Below, piece by piece: positions 1 to 12,584 of a stretch of 64,000 bases of DNA. The stretch comes from Amanita rubescens (Eukaryota > Basidiomycota > Agaricomycetes > Agaricales > Amanitaceae), in the NCBI GenBank assembly GCA_015039365.1, contig WION01000144.1, forward strand, positions 62,001 through 126,000, given 5' to 3'. The translations under genes were made by a program, and so were the position numbers. How positions within the stretch are numbered: the first letter of the stretch is position 1; each line of letters opens with the position of its first letter. The notes under the pieces are model-generated. The model did not search any database. It was given only the letters and a program-made list of their open reading frames with translations, and was not told the origin of the DNA.

Positions 1-951
1 TGGTCATCCCTTCTTGGCCTTGATTTCTACTGTTCTATAGTCAGTGAGTGTATTTCTGCTTGCCACACTTCCACAGCTTTGATTTCCATTATTTGATAGG
101 ATGTACGTGCACAGCACATATATCTTTTCATCTTAAACATGAGCTTCTAACATTATTTTATTGTTTTTGTAATACTTTTCAGTATGCATTTTATCCCCTT
201 TACATTAATATTTCTGATGCATTAACAGATCTAGTCTTATATATCAAACATTGTACAACATATTCACCAAATATTCAATCACTCCACCCCTGAATTTATA
301 TTCTTTCATGCTTTATCTTGTTTGTTTTTATGTTATCTTTTCTATTTTATTTGTTATTAATATCTTCAATTTTATCAGCACTTTCAATCATCCAGGAAAT
401 CTCATTTCTTGTCTGGTCCAAATGCATGGAAAGGGCAAGCAATGTACTTGACTTTTGCGTGGATTATTACTTCAAGTCCTCCATTCCTCAAGATGTAGAC
501 ATTCAACTTGGCAGACATGTCAGGAGCAAGAGCAAGTGGAAAGTATTTCAGAAAAAGTCCTGTATGTCTTTCATCTTAATGTTTCTTTTGTAAATGTATG
601 GTTTATACTATGCCATATTTAGCTGACACCATATCAATCCATGATCTTCTGCAAATTATTCAAAAAAATCAGCTGTGTAAGCTTGTTTTTTTTCATTTGT
701 GATGCCACTTGGCTTATAAATGACTATTCTAATTCAACATGAATTAAAATTTTGCAGCTTTTGATAAGGTTTACACCTCATACCTGAACAACCTGAAAGA
801 AAATTAGCACTGATCAGCTAATAGAAAACCACACATTGTGTTATATGTACATCATCAGAAATACATACATATCACTCTATAGGCCATGATATATTTGTTC
901 ATGTACTAGTAGGACACTGTCACATTATACAGCTTTTTATAACACTAATTA
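1..951. other. AT-rich stretch without recognisable gene
   Basis: Only short AT-rich open frames occur here and none shows a domain, a plausible intron pattern or a family resemblance. The base composition matches the mobile DNA further right rather than the GC-richer host genes at 14-18 kb. I see nothing specific in it. Confidence 0.5.
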
Positions 952-1040
952 GGGAATGTCCAGGGGTATACCCCTGTCATTCCTTACAGTAGCCCTATCA
1001 TACTGTAGTAGCCCTATCGGTACTATCATAGCCCTATGAT
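952..1040. repeat. hAT-like terminus with perfect short palindrome
   Basis: The stretch opens with TAGGGAATG and holds the perfect 16-bp palindrome CAGGGGTATACCCCTG at 961-976, followed by the motif TAGCCCTATC repeated with small changes. The opening resembles the left edge of the decayed hAT element at 3728 (TAGGGAATGGGAGGGG). It may be a fragment of a terminal inverted repeat of the same family. No partner end or target duplication was found. Confidence 0.3.
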
Positions 1041-1739
1041 CTATCAGCAGTATATTGTGTCACTAATACTATAAGTTTCTCCACATGTTATTGTATCAAT
1101 GGAAGGCTCACTTTACCTTCTTGTCAACATTACTGGATCTAAGGTGATAAGAAACAGTTGTGTTAGCATGGGAAATAGGCTATGTTGGAATATTTCAGGC
1201 AATCAAGCGCATTGCTGCCCTACCCCATTGGAATACCCCAGAGTCCAGTATGGAGTCCAAAGAAGTCCAGGGTTGTGTGGAGTCTGGTCCAAGGTGTGGC
1301 TGTGCAAACATGCACAGTCCACATGTCCTAATGTATATATTTACTTCACCAAAATGGACCATATAGCATGATCATGCATCAGAATAAAATACATAGAATG
1401 TCCACCCCATGTGAACCATTCATTATCCATGCGTGAACCATGTCAAGCACTCAGTGACAAAAACAAATTTTCTGAGGCCAAGTATACATCAGCAAACAGG
1501 GCAAAAGTCTGACAACGTCTGATTTTATCTGATGCTTGATCAGACCTGATTATTGTGTCAGTTCACAAGCTTAATAGACCAGCAGTAGCCACCAGTGCAT
1601 CAGATCCATACAGTCACTCAGACTCTCATAAGTTCATATGTCCAGATTCATCAGATGCAGTAGACCTTCAGAGTATTTGACATCCAGATTGTATTAGACT
1701 TTTGGACCAATATAATTATAGTTTGTCAGAACATCAGAA

Positions 1740-2690
1740 CTGGGCTGATCTTCAGAGAGCTAGATAGTCAGACAGGCAGATGTTGTCAGATAGTCAGACA
1801 ACTTATGGAGCAGTGCTCCTCAGACAGTCAGACAGTCAGGCAACTCATGGAACAGAGCCTCTCAGATAGTCAGACTGTCAGACAATTAGTGTGTGAGCAT
1901 GTGTCAGACAATCAGACAATCAGAAAATCAGACAACTTGTGGAATAGTGTGTCTCAGACAATCAGGTAGTCAGACAATTAGTGTGTCAGTATCTCTTGGG
2001 CAATCAGACAACCAGCTAATCAGGTAACTTGATTAATAAGATTGTCAAACTATCAGACTGTCAGACAACTTATGGAACAGTGCCCCTCAGACAATCAGAC
2101 AGTCAGACAACTTATGGAACAGAGCCTCTCAGACAGTCAAACAGTCAGACAATTATTGGGTAAGCATTTATCAGACAATCAGACAGTCAGACAATCAGTA
2201 TGTCAGTATCTCTTGATCAATCAGACAACTAGATATTCAGGTAACTTGTGTAGCAGCAATTTTCAGATTGTCAGACTACCAGACTGGCAGACAACTTGTC
2301 TCTCAGCCAGTCAGAGAGTCAGACAACTTATGCATCAGTACCCCTAAGAGAGTCAGAGAGTCAGACAACTTATGTAATAGTGCCTCTCAGACAATCAGAG
2401 CATCAGACAACCAGTGTGTCAGTACCTCTTGTGCAATCAGATTATCAGCTAATCAAATAACTTGGTTAGCAGCAGCTCTCAGACTGTCAGACTGCCAGAC
2501 AACATATGTGACAGTGCCTCTCAGGGCAGTTAGAAACTCAGACAATTTGTGTACTAGTAGTATCTGTCAGATAACACACATTCAGACCAATTGTGTGACA
2601 GACTCTATCAGACAATCAGGTAGCTTGTATGATAGTGCTTCTCAAACAATTGGCAGACATTATACTATAGTCCCTCTCAGAATGGCAGTC
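1740..2690. repeat. CAGACAATCAGACAGT-type minisatellite
   Basis: About 950 bp are built from irregular short units around TCAGACAGTCAGACAACT, often separated by longer spacers such as TTATGGAACAGTGCCTCTC. Units vary in length and order, so this is a degenerate compound minisatellite rather than a strict satellite. Open frames through it are repetitive artefacts. Its right two thirds are copied at 33056-33634 and 35114-35220, as part of the segment that also carries the CMC transposase tail. Confidence 0.85.
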
Positions 2691-3727
2691 CTATTGGTGA
2701 TAGGCTGGCTATTGGCTGACACTGCTGATCAAGTACTTTCCCCAGTAACACTGCCAGGGATCAAATTGTTGTCACTGTCAACCATGAATTAATGCTACAA
2801 AGATTCTTTGACAAATAAGCCAACTGCTTCAGGTACAGTATATTCTGGAGAGGGAGATGCAGACAGTACTTCAGATAGTATGGGTGTAGACCCTTGGGCT
2901 CAACATGTGGCTGTGTGGGCCTCCTTCAAATAGTATCCAGCCTGTAGTACTACTACTAGTATCCTATCTGTCTGAGTAGTAATGGCTCACAATCTCCATT
3001 TTTTAAGCTCCAATGGTGCTACTAGTAAATCAGTTCAACTTGCCCTGAGACTTCTTGCAATGGTAAACATACTTCTTACTACAGTGATAGATTAATATTA
3101 CTTTGTAATTTTCTGCAGTCAATAAATAGCATTGTTGTATATATCAAGTTGAATATTACTACTACTACTAGTACAGAAGAGTGACTGGGTGAAGATTTAG
3201 TTAGTGCTGGCAGGTAACACTACTAGTACTAGTAGTATGCAATCTCATTTCATCTTAGTACTAGTGCTACTAGAAGGCTAGACAATATGCATGATAATCT
3301 GAAAACTTGTTTACATAATAACCCTTAAATGCATTCAGGGAATCTGCAGCATGTAGATGATGAGGAACATGCTGTTTACCATAAATAGGAATCAGATGTG
3401 CTGGTCGGATGATGGTGTCTGCATGAATGACAGACATGGCACGCTGCTTTGTCCTCTGATCAACTTCTGGCTTTACCATCCACATTCCAGTAAGGTCACA
3501 AGGTTGTTCACCAACTGCTTTAAACCATTGAACCAGAGCACAAGGTATATCTGGAACCCTAGAACCATGTGGAGATTTGATGGAAAATAGAAGCAAAACC
3601 TGCCCAACATAAAGGCCTCTAAAGCCAGAGGCATCTGGGTTACTATTGACAAAGACACAGTCATAACGATGTGGGCCTTTTTTCCATGACTTTGTACAAT
3701 GAATAACTTCCTTTGTTGAGCTCACAA
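1944..3727 (+). repeat. Segmental duplication, copy 1
   Basis: This segment recurs with only scattered single-base differences at 33056-33634 plus 35114-36305, in the same orientation about 31 kb away. The second copy carries a 1463-bp hAT-like insertion. The shared part runs from the minisatellite to the minus-strand transposase fragment. Copy 1 ends abruptly at 3727, where a hAT element edge begins, while copy 2 continues with more transposase sequence. Confidence 0.85.
3270..3727 (-). pseudogene. CMC-type transposase, C-terminal fragment (copy 1)
   Basis: The minus-strand frame encodes the C-terminal module seen in large basidiomycete CMC-type transposases: a DCVFVNSNPDASGFRGL block, then CALVQWF, GMWMVKP, a VIHADTIIRPAHLIPIYG block and a final YYVNKFSDYHA block. 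In the Plavaka gene at 51.3-55.6 kb an equivalent module (YARVLG...VRWFE...RGCHI...YYVGR) sits at the same place. The fragment is cut at its N-terminal side at 3727 by a hAT edge; the first residues of the open frame beyond that point are foreign. The longer copy at 35847-37558 shows what was lost. Family assignment rests on motif resemblance only. Confidence 0.7.
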
Positions 3728-3942
3728 CTAGGGAATGGGAGGGGTTACCCCCGGGTTTTCGGGGAGCCACCCCTACCCCTACCCCTCTGAACCCCTGCCC
3801 TTATGAGGGGTTAAGGGGTTTACCCCTCATACCCCAGGGGTCAGCGAGGGGTTTACAAAGGGTCGACGGGTTGAAATGACCCGGGGGTTCTGCCCTCATA
3901 ATGCATAACACAGCAAAGGTTCACCGTTCACATACTATACTA

Positions 3943-6735
3943 CTATGTACTAGTACGAATGTCATCCCACCCCTCGGCAACATCATTTTCATCTTCCATT
4001 TCCACGTCTGTCAATCCCTTCAACCACATTTGCATATCCTTGTCACGGATCAGCCCAGCCCTCAACCATTCCCCGGTACAAAGTATGGACCTGACAGTCT
4101 GTACTTTCAAGCAGTTCCTGAGATACGATAAAACGATCCGGCCATGAGAAAACACATGTTCAACATCGACTGTTGAACCTATGCAACATTGTAAGGTACT
4201 AGAGCCGAGGAAATAGATTCATAGCTTACCAGGGATACATAGATAGTCCATTGCCATAGACGAGAGTTTCGGGTAAGAGTCGCGATGATCTCTCCACCAT
4301 TGGAATGGATCCACAGGCTTGTTTGAATCGTCAAGCCTCACAGCGTCGGTGCTGAGGTACAGTGCTAGCTCGTCCTGTGGCTCTGATGATGGTCCTGTCA
4401 GCATGCCGCTAGTCTGGGTCTCTGTGATGAATTTTTCAAACATGTTCTCCGAAACCGAGGTACGTTCAATGCAGAGTTGGGGATTATCAAGCTGGCACCG
4501 TCGCCGAGGATTTCAAAGTCAGTACGTTTGCAAAAACAATATAATAAAGATTGTGACACACCATGATTACATCGTCGTCATCTTCAGAGTCATGACGAGC
4601 ATCCTTATCAGTATATTTTGTTAGTGCTTCCTTTACAAGTCTCTGAGCTTCATTTATCCAGCTCTCTTCCCATTTCATCTTCCGAAAGTATGATAGTTTG
4701 TACCTGGGATCAAGTACTGATGTTAGGGTTGTAAGTAATGTACCGAGCAAGTGAAAGAAGTTGAGCGTACTCATTGCGATGCAGTACACATCAGAATAGT
4801 CGGTTTTGCTGTAGTAGTGGTTGAGCGTGCGCTTTCCAATCCGAACGGCAGCATGGATGGCTGCCGAGTATTCAATTGATAACATTGCCGACGCTAAGAC
4901 TTCATCGAAATGGTCTATCGCGGTGAAACAATCAGAAGAAGGCCGATGCAGAAGTGCGTTCGGCCAAAGGGGCTTCGGAGGTCAGTCCTGGGGGTGCCTC
5001 AGAGGCAGAGAGAGTGCCGAAGACGAAGGTGAACGAGTGGAAGGTGTCCGAAGCACCGAGGAACGAAGGGAACGGAAGGAATCGAACTCGGAACAAAGCT
5101 GGGGTGATAATTCGCTAACTACAACTATGTACACAATGGTATATATACTACGGAGGCACAAGGTGACCATGTGATGAATCCTGCACCAAGTCCGAGGCCT
5201 GTGCATGCATCCGAACACAAACGATCATCCTCCAGGATCGAGCATAGGCTCGGAGTGCTTCGGGGAGCTTCGGAAGGATTCGGAGATCGGTTCCAACGTA
5301 GCCGGAATCGGCTCGTTACAGCGGGTATTACGCTCGTGATATTTGATATTTTGGACCTTGAAAAGTAAGCAGTCGCATCGTTGAATACCTATTAAGTGGC
5401 AGTTGTTGAGCGCACACCGTGCAATGATCATAGACTACTGTACTTACCTGAGTCAGTACTTTGCACAGCTGCGTAGCGAGGATCCATTCCTCCTCGTCCA
5501 CTTCGTATTTTCTCAAATCCAGAGCACGCTCGCTTGTGAGCATGTCGATGACAGTCCGGTACTTTAGCGCAAACTCAAGCATCTGATAAGTCGAGTTCCA
5601 TCAGGTGCTGACATCCCGGGGCATGATCTTGTCATCGAGGCTGCATATCTCACAGAGCTCCCTCCAACGGGGAGTAGTGACAGTCGGCGAGTTCTTAAGT
5701 GCGTAGGCAACTTTGCGTAGCTGTAGTGGTCGGAAGCATTGTCAGCAGATGTTGAACAGCGTTGAACCCTGCAGCCAGCAGCGCCAGTGCTGCACAGGCT
5801 GACGCAAATGTGGACCAACAATGGGATAGCCTAATGTGGACCAACAAGGATACATACCTTGACTAACATTCGTCTTGCTGGCAGTACATCTCTCTCCAAC
5901 GCTTTCAGCTCCTCGCTCAGCATGTCCCTCTGTTCATCAATCCAGCCGTCATTGTCTTGCCCTCGATCTTCTGGCGGTACCTCATCTAGCTCGTCTAATT
6001 CATCTTCCTCGTGATCGCCTGCCAGATCACTGATCTCTGCCAGCAGCTCTTGAAGATCGGAGTCGTTTTCACCACTTGCCCGATTTCCACTTCGTTCCTT
6101 CTTTTTTGGAGTATCAAACTGAGATATGACGCTTTTTGCTACCAGATTAATAATGTGGGCAAAACATCGGACTCGTGAGGCCTCTCCACCAAAGGAACTT
6201 AGTTTAAGGCCGAGTTCTTCAACCATAACATCGTTGTTAGAAGCGTTATCGCATGTTATCGTGAGAATCTAAACACACAGTAGTAAGTCTCTTATCTTCC
6301 TTATCTTCAAGATGAAATATTTACCTTGTTTGAGATACCAAAATCATTTAGAACCTTTTCAAACTCGATCGCAAGTCGTTCTCCCGTATGCCGCCTCCCC
6401 ACCTCCACAATGTCAAGCAACCACTCATTGACAATGCCATCAGTCTCGTATTGGACTGTGATGGCCATGTAGGCACGGCGATTTGGTGACGTCCAACAGT
6501 CAGTGCCGAAATGTAGCGCACCATCGTGTTCCTGTGGCAGTGAGTCGCTCATTAATATTTTCAACTTGATTTACTGACAACTTACCTTCAATAGCCTTGC
6601 TATCTTCTCCCGGGCCCAAATGAAGACATATCGTACATCGCGTGAGATAGTATCAGCAGGTGGAATGTACTGGTGAGGTCTCCCAGTCTTCATATTACGA
6701 TGCATCAGGAAAACGGTGGAAAATGGATAAGGCTA
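3943..6735 (-). pseudogene. hAT-family transposase, broken
   Basis: Read on the minus strand with short introns, the parts follow the hAT order: TGRPHQYIPP, the block GALHFGTDCWTSPNRRAY (about 6480), ITCDNASNND (about 6255), RVRCFAHIINLVAKS, MPRDVST-WNSTY, HAAVRIGKRTLNHYY, LDPRYKLSYF and the C-terminal dimerisation region ending VDPFQWWRDHRDSYPKLS and VEHVFSHGRIVLS. Introns that keep frame include 6532-6585, 6269-6324, 5388-5447 (approximate low end) and 4717-4770. An in-frame TGA at 5601-5603 replaces the Arg before WNST, and a solo LTR (4924-5320) splits the gene. Removing the LTR and one TSD copy restores the frame. The N-terminus is missing. Inactive copy. Confidence 0.8.
4924..5320 (-). 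mobile_element. Solo LTR, TGTAACGA family, copy A (397 bp)
   Basis: On the minus strand it runs TGTAACGAGCC ... GATTGTTTCA, with short imperfect inverted ends and a TATATATACC box inside, as expected for an LTR promoter. It is flanked by the 4-bp duplication GCGG (4920-4923 and 5321-5324). Three more copies sit at 23371, 32569 and 33752. No internal retroelement sequence is attached, so each is a solo LTR or a very short non-autonomous element. Probably Ty3/gypsy type, but this is inference. Confidence 0.85.
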
Positions 6736-6770
6736 GATAAAGACTTAAAATAAATAAAAAACCTGTAATA

Positions 6771-7960
6771 TTTTCAAGTCTGATATACCAATTGGTAATG
6801 CAATTTAAAGGACGGTAGGGTTGACAATTTTCACAAGGTAGTCCAGAATTGGCACTTTCACAAGTATTGGACTGTCTGAGAAACTGATTACAATCTAGTG
6901 ATCAGAAATAATAAGTAAGATAATCCTAGGCAATTAGCTAAAAGGGTGACAAAATGCCACCAGCTGTCTCAGGGCAAATAAGAGACGGTAGCAATGGTAG
7001 ATTCCACCATATGTATCAGGATGATATTGATGTGCAGGCTGCAATCTTGTGATCAAAAATAATAAGTATGGTAATCCTAGACAATCAGCCAAAAGAGCTA
7101 TGGAATGCTACCAGCTATCTCTGGACAGATAAGGGACAGTAGCTATGCTAAATTTCATCACCAGTATCAGGGTGATGAGAATTGGTCTAGCTTTACCTGT
7201 AGATAAGACATGGTAGCAATGGCAGATTACATCACAGATATCAGAGTGTGACCAATGGATACCAGTAGTTGCAACTTGCAAAGATGTGTAAGGGTGATAT
7301 ACATAGGTCATGAGATGCCAGACATATTAATTTGCATAAGGACTGCCAGTATAACCCAAAAAAGGCCAGGTGTCTCATTAATTACAACTTTACAAGGGTG
7401 GTACATCTGACCAAGTGCCATCTTGTAGTTGCAATGTGATCAGATGTGCAAGACATGAGATGGCAGATAATGAGTGTCAGCCTATTCATCAAATGTCTGA
7501 GTTTGCCTTGATGATACCTCTGATTGAGTGCTGTCAGGTAGCCATTGTTTGTAAGATCCACCAGAGTTGAGGAGTTGGATCATGGGCATCAACATGTTAA
7601 TCATTATATCAGGAATAGTAAGTATGACAATTCTGGGCAATTAGCCATAAGATTTACCAAAACCTACCAGATGTCTCAGGGGAGATAACAGATGGTAGCA
7701 ATGGCATATTACATTGCTAGTAGCAGGATGGTGACCCTGATCCAGCTTTACCTAATTATATCAACATTGGCTTGGCTGTGCCTCTGGTTAAGGACCACCA
7801 GGCAGCCATAGTTTGTAAAAAGTGCAATACATCAGGGGATTGATCATGCGCATCAGACTGTTAATTATTGTTCTTTGGATGGCAGGATTTGGTATGATAG
7901 TGCCTCTGATCAGGCACTGTCAGACAGTCATGGTTTGATAGGATGCACAAGGCCTGATCT
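6771..7960. repeat. Degenerate ~151-bp tandem repeats
   Basis: Blocks starting GATCAGAAATAATAAGTA (6899) and GATCAAAAATAATAAGTA (7050) follow each other with a 151-bp period and share CCAGCT(G/A)TCTC and GATAAG(A/G)GAC motifs. A further diverged block lies near 7607-7740. The array could be the subterminal region of a DNA transposon or an old satellite. It holds no supported gene. Confidence 0.6.
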
Positions 7961-9740
7961 CATATGCTCAAGTATGGTAAGACAAACAATTATTATTGTG
8001 TATGGTAATATTCTGTCCCAAATAAGAACCCTACCATCCATGGAGTGCACTGTCAAGCATTACAATGTCATATGTAGGCCTGGTGATGTCTGGTTACAGC
8101 TCAAATTTGAGCCAACCATAACCACAGCCAGTTACAGAACAGCCCATATCCACCACTAACTTGACTGAACTAGGTGTAGGTTATAACCAGTTATAACCAA
8201 TCGCCTGGTGTTCACGCGCTTGGCTTACTCTGGGTGTCACAGGAGGCAGCACAGTGTGGAAGGGTGCATCAGGCATGGTGGAGTAGTTGAGCGATGGGAG
8301 CACGAGAGAGGGTAAATGGGTCAGCAATGTCAAAAAGAGCCTTTATTGTGGCTTACCTAGGGTGAGACAAGGTACGAAGGGTGTGGATGGGCATGACAGG
8401 GCATTGGAGGGTGCAACAGGGCAGCTAAGTTGAGTGGTAGAGGCAAGGGAGGGTGATGGGTCAGCAACAATGAAGCAGGGATTGACATGGCTCACCTGGT
8501 GCCTGATTTTGTTGGCAGTGAGTTTGCAAACATGGAGAGGCCTGGTAACTGATGATGGAGAACCCGCCGCTATAGAAAAGAAAAGAACAGAAACCCGTAT
8601 GTTTTCGGGGTCTATGGATAGATGGACATCCATCTGTCTTTGTGTTAGGTTGCATTAGAGCTGGAGATGAGAGGCGACGAACCATGTGTCGTAATGTCCT
8701 ACCATATTATGGGCTAATTGATCAAGGGAGGTGAGTATTCCCTTATCACACTGAACGATGTGAGTGATGTTGTCATCAAAAAGGGCACCGGGACGTACTT
8801 GAGGGAACCACCATCATCCAGAACTTGTAGTAGCATCTGCCCATTGATCATGAGAATAGCTATAATACGTCCCATCGTAAGTCATGATATCATCGCCAAG
8901 ATCGAAAGAATCCATTAGTTCAACATAGAAACGGTTACACACCCTACTTGGAACAAGACTTTGAGTCCCATGCAGAAGAAAAAGTCCGGAACGCGAAGAC
9001 CATGGCACTGTTGATATATCTGAGACCTATCAGCCATGAGCAAGGTTTCACGTACAAACCATGGTATCCATCTCTTTGCTGATTACAATTCAATCTTCAG
9101 CGCATCTCAGAGTGGCGCAAAAGGGTCCGCGGTTGGGCGTAAAGACATCAGTTGAGCGACCTTAAAGTTCTATTCAAGTCATGCTTTGGTTCCATGATGG
9201 ATGGGCATCAGCAATTCAGTCTAAGACTGGCAGGGCTGGTGGGTCTGGGAGGTCTGGCAGAAATCAGCCAGTACCTGGCCAGTTGGAACCAGCACAGTGC
9301 CAGTAGTAGAGATGGTAGTGACAGCAATCAGCCAGTGTATCTCAGTCTGTCACACCCCTTTCACAGAACCACATGCTTTGTGCATATATCACTGCCAGCA
9401 CCCCTTGTGAAATATACTATATAAGTAGTTAGATTGTAATAGGTAGAATCAAGCAACAGGCTACTAGTCTTCCCTTCAAGGACAGCTTTGAGTTGTGATC
9501 CCTCTTGAACTTTGCCTAGATCCTAGTGGTCTAGTTCTCTTATATGCTCTCATCACCTGACTTGTGTTGGCATGATATTTAGTGATTGAGTCTTGTGTTG
9601 TGATGCCTGTCTAAGGCTTGTGACACAGTCAATCTCAGACATATAGTAGATAACAACTGAATTCAATTCTACGTACGAGTTGTGGAGAGGTTGATGTCAT
9701 ACGCCGAGTGCATATATGACTGCTCTGTGTATTCATGATT
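7961..9740. other. Non-coding, mixed repeats; possible decayed ORF
   Basis: No clear gene is seen. A minus-strand frame at 9008-8655 reads VCNRFYVELMDSFDLGDDIM, then an in-frame TGA near 8815, then WWFPQVRPGALFDDNITHIV in the same frame; this looks like a decayed host-type coding stretch, but I do not recognise it. Around 8430-8480 the text GGGAGGGTGATGGGTCAGCAA resembles a motif inside the hAT-like element at 33643-35105. The rest shows nothing specific. Confidence 0.35.
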
Positions 9741-9747
9741 CAACCGT

Positions 9748-10641
9748 TCAATGCAGTAGTAGGGGTACCGCGAACCGGACGGATTTGCGATCCAATGACG
9801 CAAACGAGTGGGTGGCATGAGGTAAAACTTCTCCGCCTATTCCGGTCGCACGGTGAGCAAAGCCGTCATCTAGGAGCAGGGTTGATACTTGATAGCTCAC
9901 ATATGATTCGTCTCTCAGCGTCAGGACCGCATTCAATGCCCATCTTGTTGATGGCATTAGAAGCAGAATTGATGATGTAATGGAAGTATGTTGGCATCAA
10001 ATAGGGGTATACACATGCTGGAACGCATGAAAAACGCCCCAACGCAAAACGACCGGATGGGATGGGCGACCCAAACGACCAGAGCAGAGTGTGCGAAGGA
10101 AGTTTTAGGCACGGAGAGGAAAGGCGGCCAGACGAGAGCCAAAGGGCATGACGTTCTATTTACCGATATTTATGGCACGTCTCCAGCTACCAGGGATTGC
10201 TCAAGCAGATACCTTGTCAAGCAAGGTAATGGCTCTGATACGATGTTCGTCTCACCTGAAAAATCATTAAGCCTGAAGATGAACATAACGCCGATCACAT
10301 GGACAATGTACTCGCCTGCGTCTGGTGCAAATTGGAATAATGTTGAGACTATTGGGCGCAGACTCGTGCTTACCTGGCCTTGTTGGATTTCATATCCGGG
10401 CCCCCAGCATAGATCCAGCTTGATTTTCAGCATGTTAGCATTCTGCTTGCCGGGGCAGGGACTGTTTCAAATAGGCTAGTGCGTGATGATTAGGGCGGGG
10501 GATCAGAAGGAAACGGTTGCTGGTTGACCTGTGAGCATTGACAAAGGATAGCGCCACATCAAGGGCGTGTATAACCGTATTCGAAGTTAACGGCGGAGAA
10601 GCACGAGGGGAAGCCACATATTCGGGTCGGATTGACGACAC
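9748..10641 (-). pseudogene. Possible host gene remnant, unknown function
   Basis: The base composition becomes host-like. Three consecutive minus-strand frames (10641-10435, 10433-10170, 9957-9748) read like pieces of one gene: MSSIRPEYVASPRASPPL, then LDLCWGPGYEIQQGQ followed by a GTAAGC donor, then TLRDESYVSYQVSTLLLDDG. Several GTRAG donors and CAG acceptors occur, but I could not close a continuous frame. I do not recognise the product. It may be a decayed gene or several unrelated open frames. Confidence 0.25.
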
Positions 10642-10986
10642 TTGCTCATAAGCAGGACATATATCGGTTTGAGTTTAAGCCGGACTTGAGCCACATTAGG
10701 CATGGATTTGAAGCAAGAGAAGAAAAGTCTCACCGCGTTGGCACTCTGTCACCCTGCCATGCGAATAAGGAAGAAGAAGAGGTAGTGGACAGGGGGAGGG
10801 GAGGAGAGTGCATCCAATCCATCTGAGAATGTATGCGATGGCAGTATCCAAGTTAGTTTAAATACAAGACGGGAGTAATAAACTTACAAAACAAATTGAG
10901 TGTGGGTGGACAGGGCAGTAACAGGTGCAGTTTGCGAGTAGCGTAGTCAGTCTGATGGAAACAAGGCAGAAATTGATGCATACATA

Positions 10987-11830
10987 TTTTTTTTTTTTTT
11001 TTCCGAATAGAAGTGTATTTGTGTATGTACTAGAGCGGTATCCTATGATCGCTTTTGGGGCCACCTCATGCGGAGGTAAATAAATGTACGTAGTAACGTA
11101 AAATTATGTCTAGGGTCGTAAGGATTACGAGGAAGGTGTCTAGCATTATAGTAGAGGTATCATGGGGGCTCGGGAGGGAGGTCATTTAAAGTGAAGGCAG
11201 TAGGGTTTTTCTTGAGGAACGTTCGTATGGCTTTGCCATTGTCTTGGTTATAGATGAGGTCATTTAAGGACCTAAGGAGGGATGAGTATTTTGTACATTC
11301 TACGAGTATGTGATGTCGGTAGTGGAAAGTACCGTATCCACAGTGATGACAATGAGTAGCTTTATCTGGGAAGAAACGCTCCCGGTATTCACCTGTAGGA
11401 GCGTGGCCTGTAAGGATACGCGTTAGCCGGCTGACATTGACAATATTATTGTTACCGAGATCGATGAAGAAGTTTTTGTTTTTTGACTTGAAGTATGGGC
11501 GGAATGGTTTCCCCTTACGTCGGATGCGGATGAAGTTGTGCCCGATGTAGTTTTCTTGTAGCGCCCTCAGGCGCCACCATTTCTGAGCGCGTTTTTTGTC
11601 TTCTTCAAGGAGGTGGAGGCGAAGGCCTCCCGGGTGGACGTCCACATCCCCCCCACCGTTTGCTGCTCTGTCAGCACGTTCATTGCCATCGATACCTACA
11701 TGTGATGGGCACCACGTAAAGCGTAATTGGTGTTCTGGTGATCTTTGGAGCCATTCCCGAGCGAGGACGGCTGAATGCATACATAATAGCACAGTTTGGG
11801 TCACGGTCGGTGAAAGAGCGACGCAAGAGT
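10987..11830 (-). mobile_element. Non-LTR retrotransposon (Tad-like LINE), 3' end
   Basis: The minus-strand frame ending at 11160 encodes the last part of an RNase H domain (WCPSHVGIDGNERADRAA) followed by a reverse-transcriptase tail with a cysteine/histidine cluster (CHHCGYGTFHYRHHILVEC). This order is known from Tad1-clade LINEs of fungi. The element's 3' side faces lower coordinates, and a run of 16 T at 10987-11002 reads as a poly(A) tail on the minus strand. The 5' side is lost near 11830, typical of 5'-truncated LINE copies. The ORF upstream of residue 1 is blocked by stops, so the copy is dead. Confidence 0.8.
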
Positions 11831-12560
11831 CTACCCCTTGAGGGGCGACGTAAAGTCTGCCCCTGGATTCTTCTGTGCGAGACCGTGGGGATGATGAGGG
11901 CGAGAAAACGAACAGAGTACATGGTGGTGACCGTCGAGTCAGATCAGATTATAAGTGCAGTCAAAACATGCGCAAAGTTCTGAGGCCCTGAAAGGACTCA
12001 GGTCCGGAATCTTGCACCAGGAAAACGCGAGAAACGCCAGTGCGGACGGCATTTTCCGGCGAACATCCCCGAGACAACAACGGCTCCACTCACGACGTTT
12101 TTCGGCACTATGCGAGACATCCATGCAACTCGCGGAAGACGCGACACATCCAAGCTCTACACAGAGCTGCCCACATTGCCAAATTGTGAAGACCGGATGC
12201 CGTTCAAAATGGATTCATAATGGACGTGGATGGTATGTGTCGTTTCGTATCCTCCAAAACCTTACTCATATCATCCTATCTACAGCTTCCATCTCTATGC
12301 ATGAACCATGCTCTTCCAGTCTCCAAAATATGGGTTGTCCTTCACGACGAATACCAACGCGCTCTTACCTCCCACTTTATCAAAACATCAGGATGCTATC
12401 GAGTATGCAGAGTCTGTCTTGGGCCTTGTGCGATTCTATCGAGCTCAGATCACCGGGTGATTGAGTCACTTTCGACAAGGACGTACATCCAATCTGACTA
12501 CTTGTCTTTGGTGATAGCCATGCGCAAGGATTCTTACCACCGGATCTCAACTCGCTGACT
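11831..12560. other. Unresolved, GC-moderate region
   Basis: Both strands carry open frames of 60-170 codons, some with tempting splice borders (for example GTATGT at 12233 and CTACAG at 12287 on the plus strand), but no frame gives a recognisable protein and no choice of introns is clearly better than another. It may hold eroded 5' parts of the transporter-like pseudogene to the right. Confidence 0.3.
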
Positions 12561-12584
12561 AGTAGTTCATGCAATTTCAAGGGG

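Larger units (their letters stand above)
3728..6770 (-). mobile_element. Decayed hAT transposon, left part
   Basis: The left edge TAGGGAATGGGAGGGGTTAC interrupts the CMC fragment at 3727/3728; copy 2 of the duplication continues without a break at this point. A GC-rich tract with inverted ACCCCT/AGGGGT motifs follows, typical of subterminal transposase-binding repeats. The transposase lies on the minus strand (3943-6735). No matching right end was found; the sequence changes character at about 6740-6780, so the element seems truncated or interrupted there. Confidence 0.65.

Noticed and set aside
1740..2690. Minisatellite as a CRISPR-like array
   Set aside because: Repeats and spacers have irregular lengths, the spacers are themselves repeated, there is no cas gene, and the organism is a fungus.
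5001..5320. Plus-strand open frames rich in Arg/Glu inside the solo LTR
   Set aside because: They recur in every copy of the LTR as short frames without domain and without conservation of frame in the 381-bp copy.
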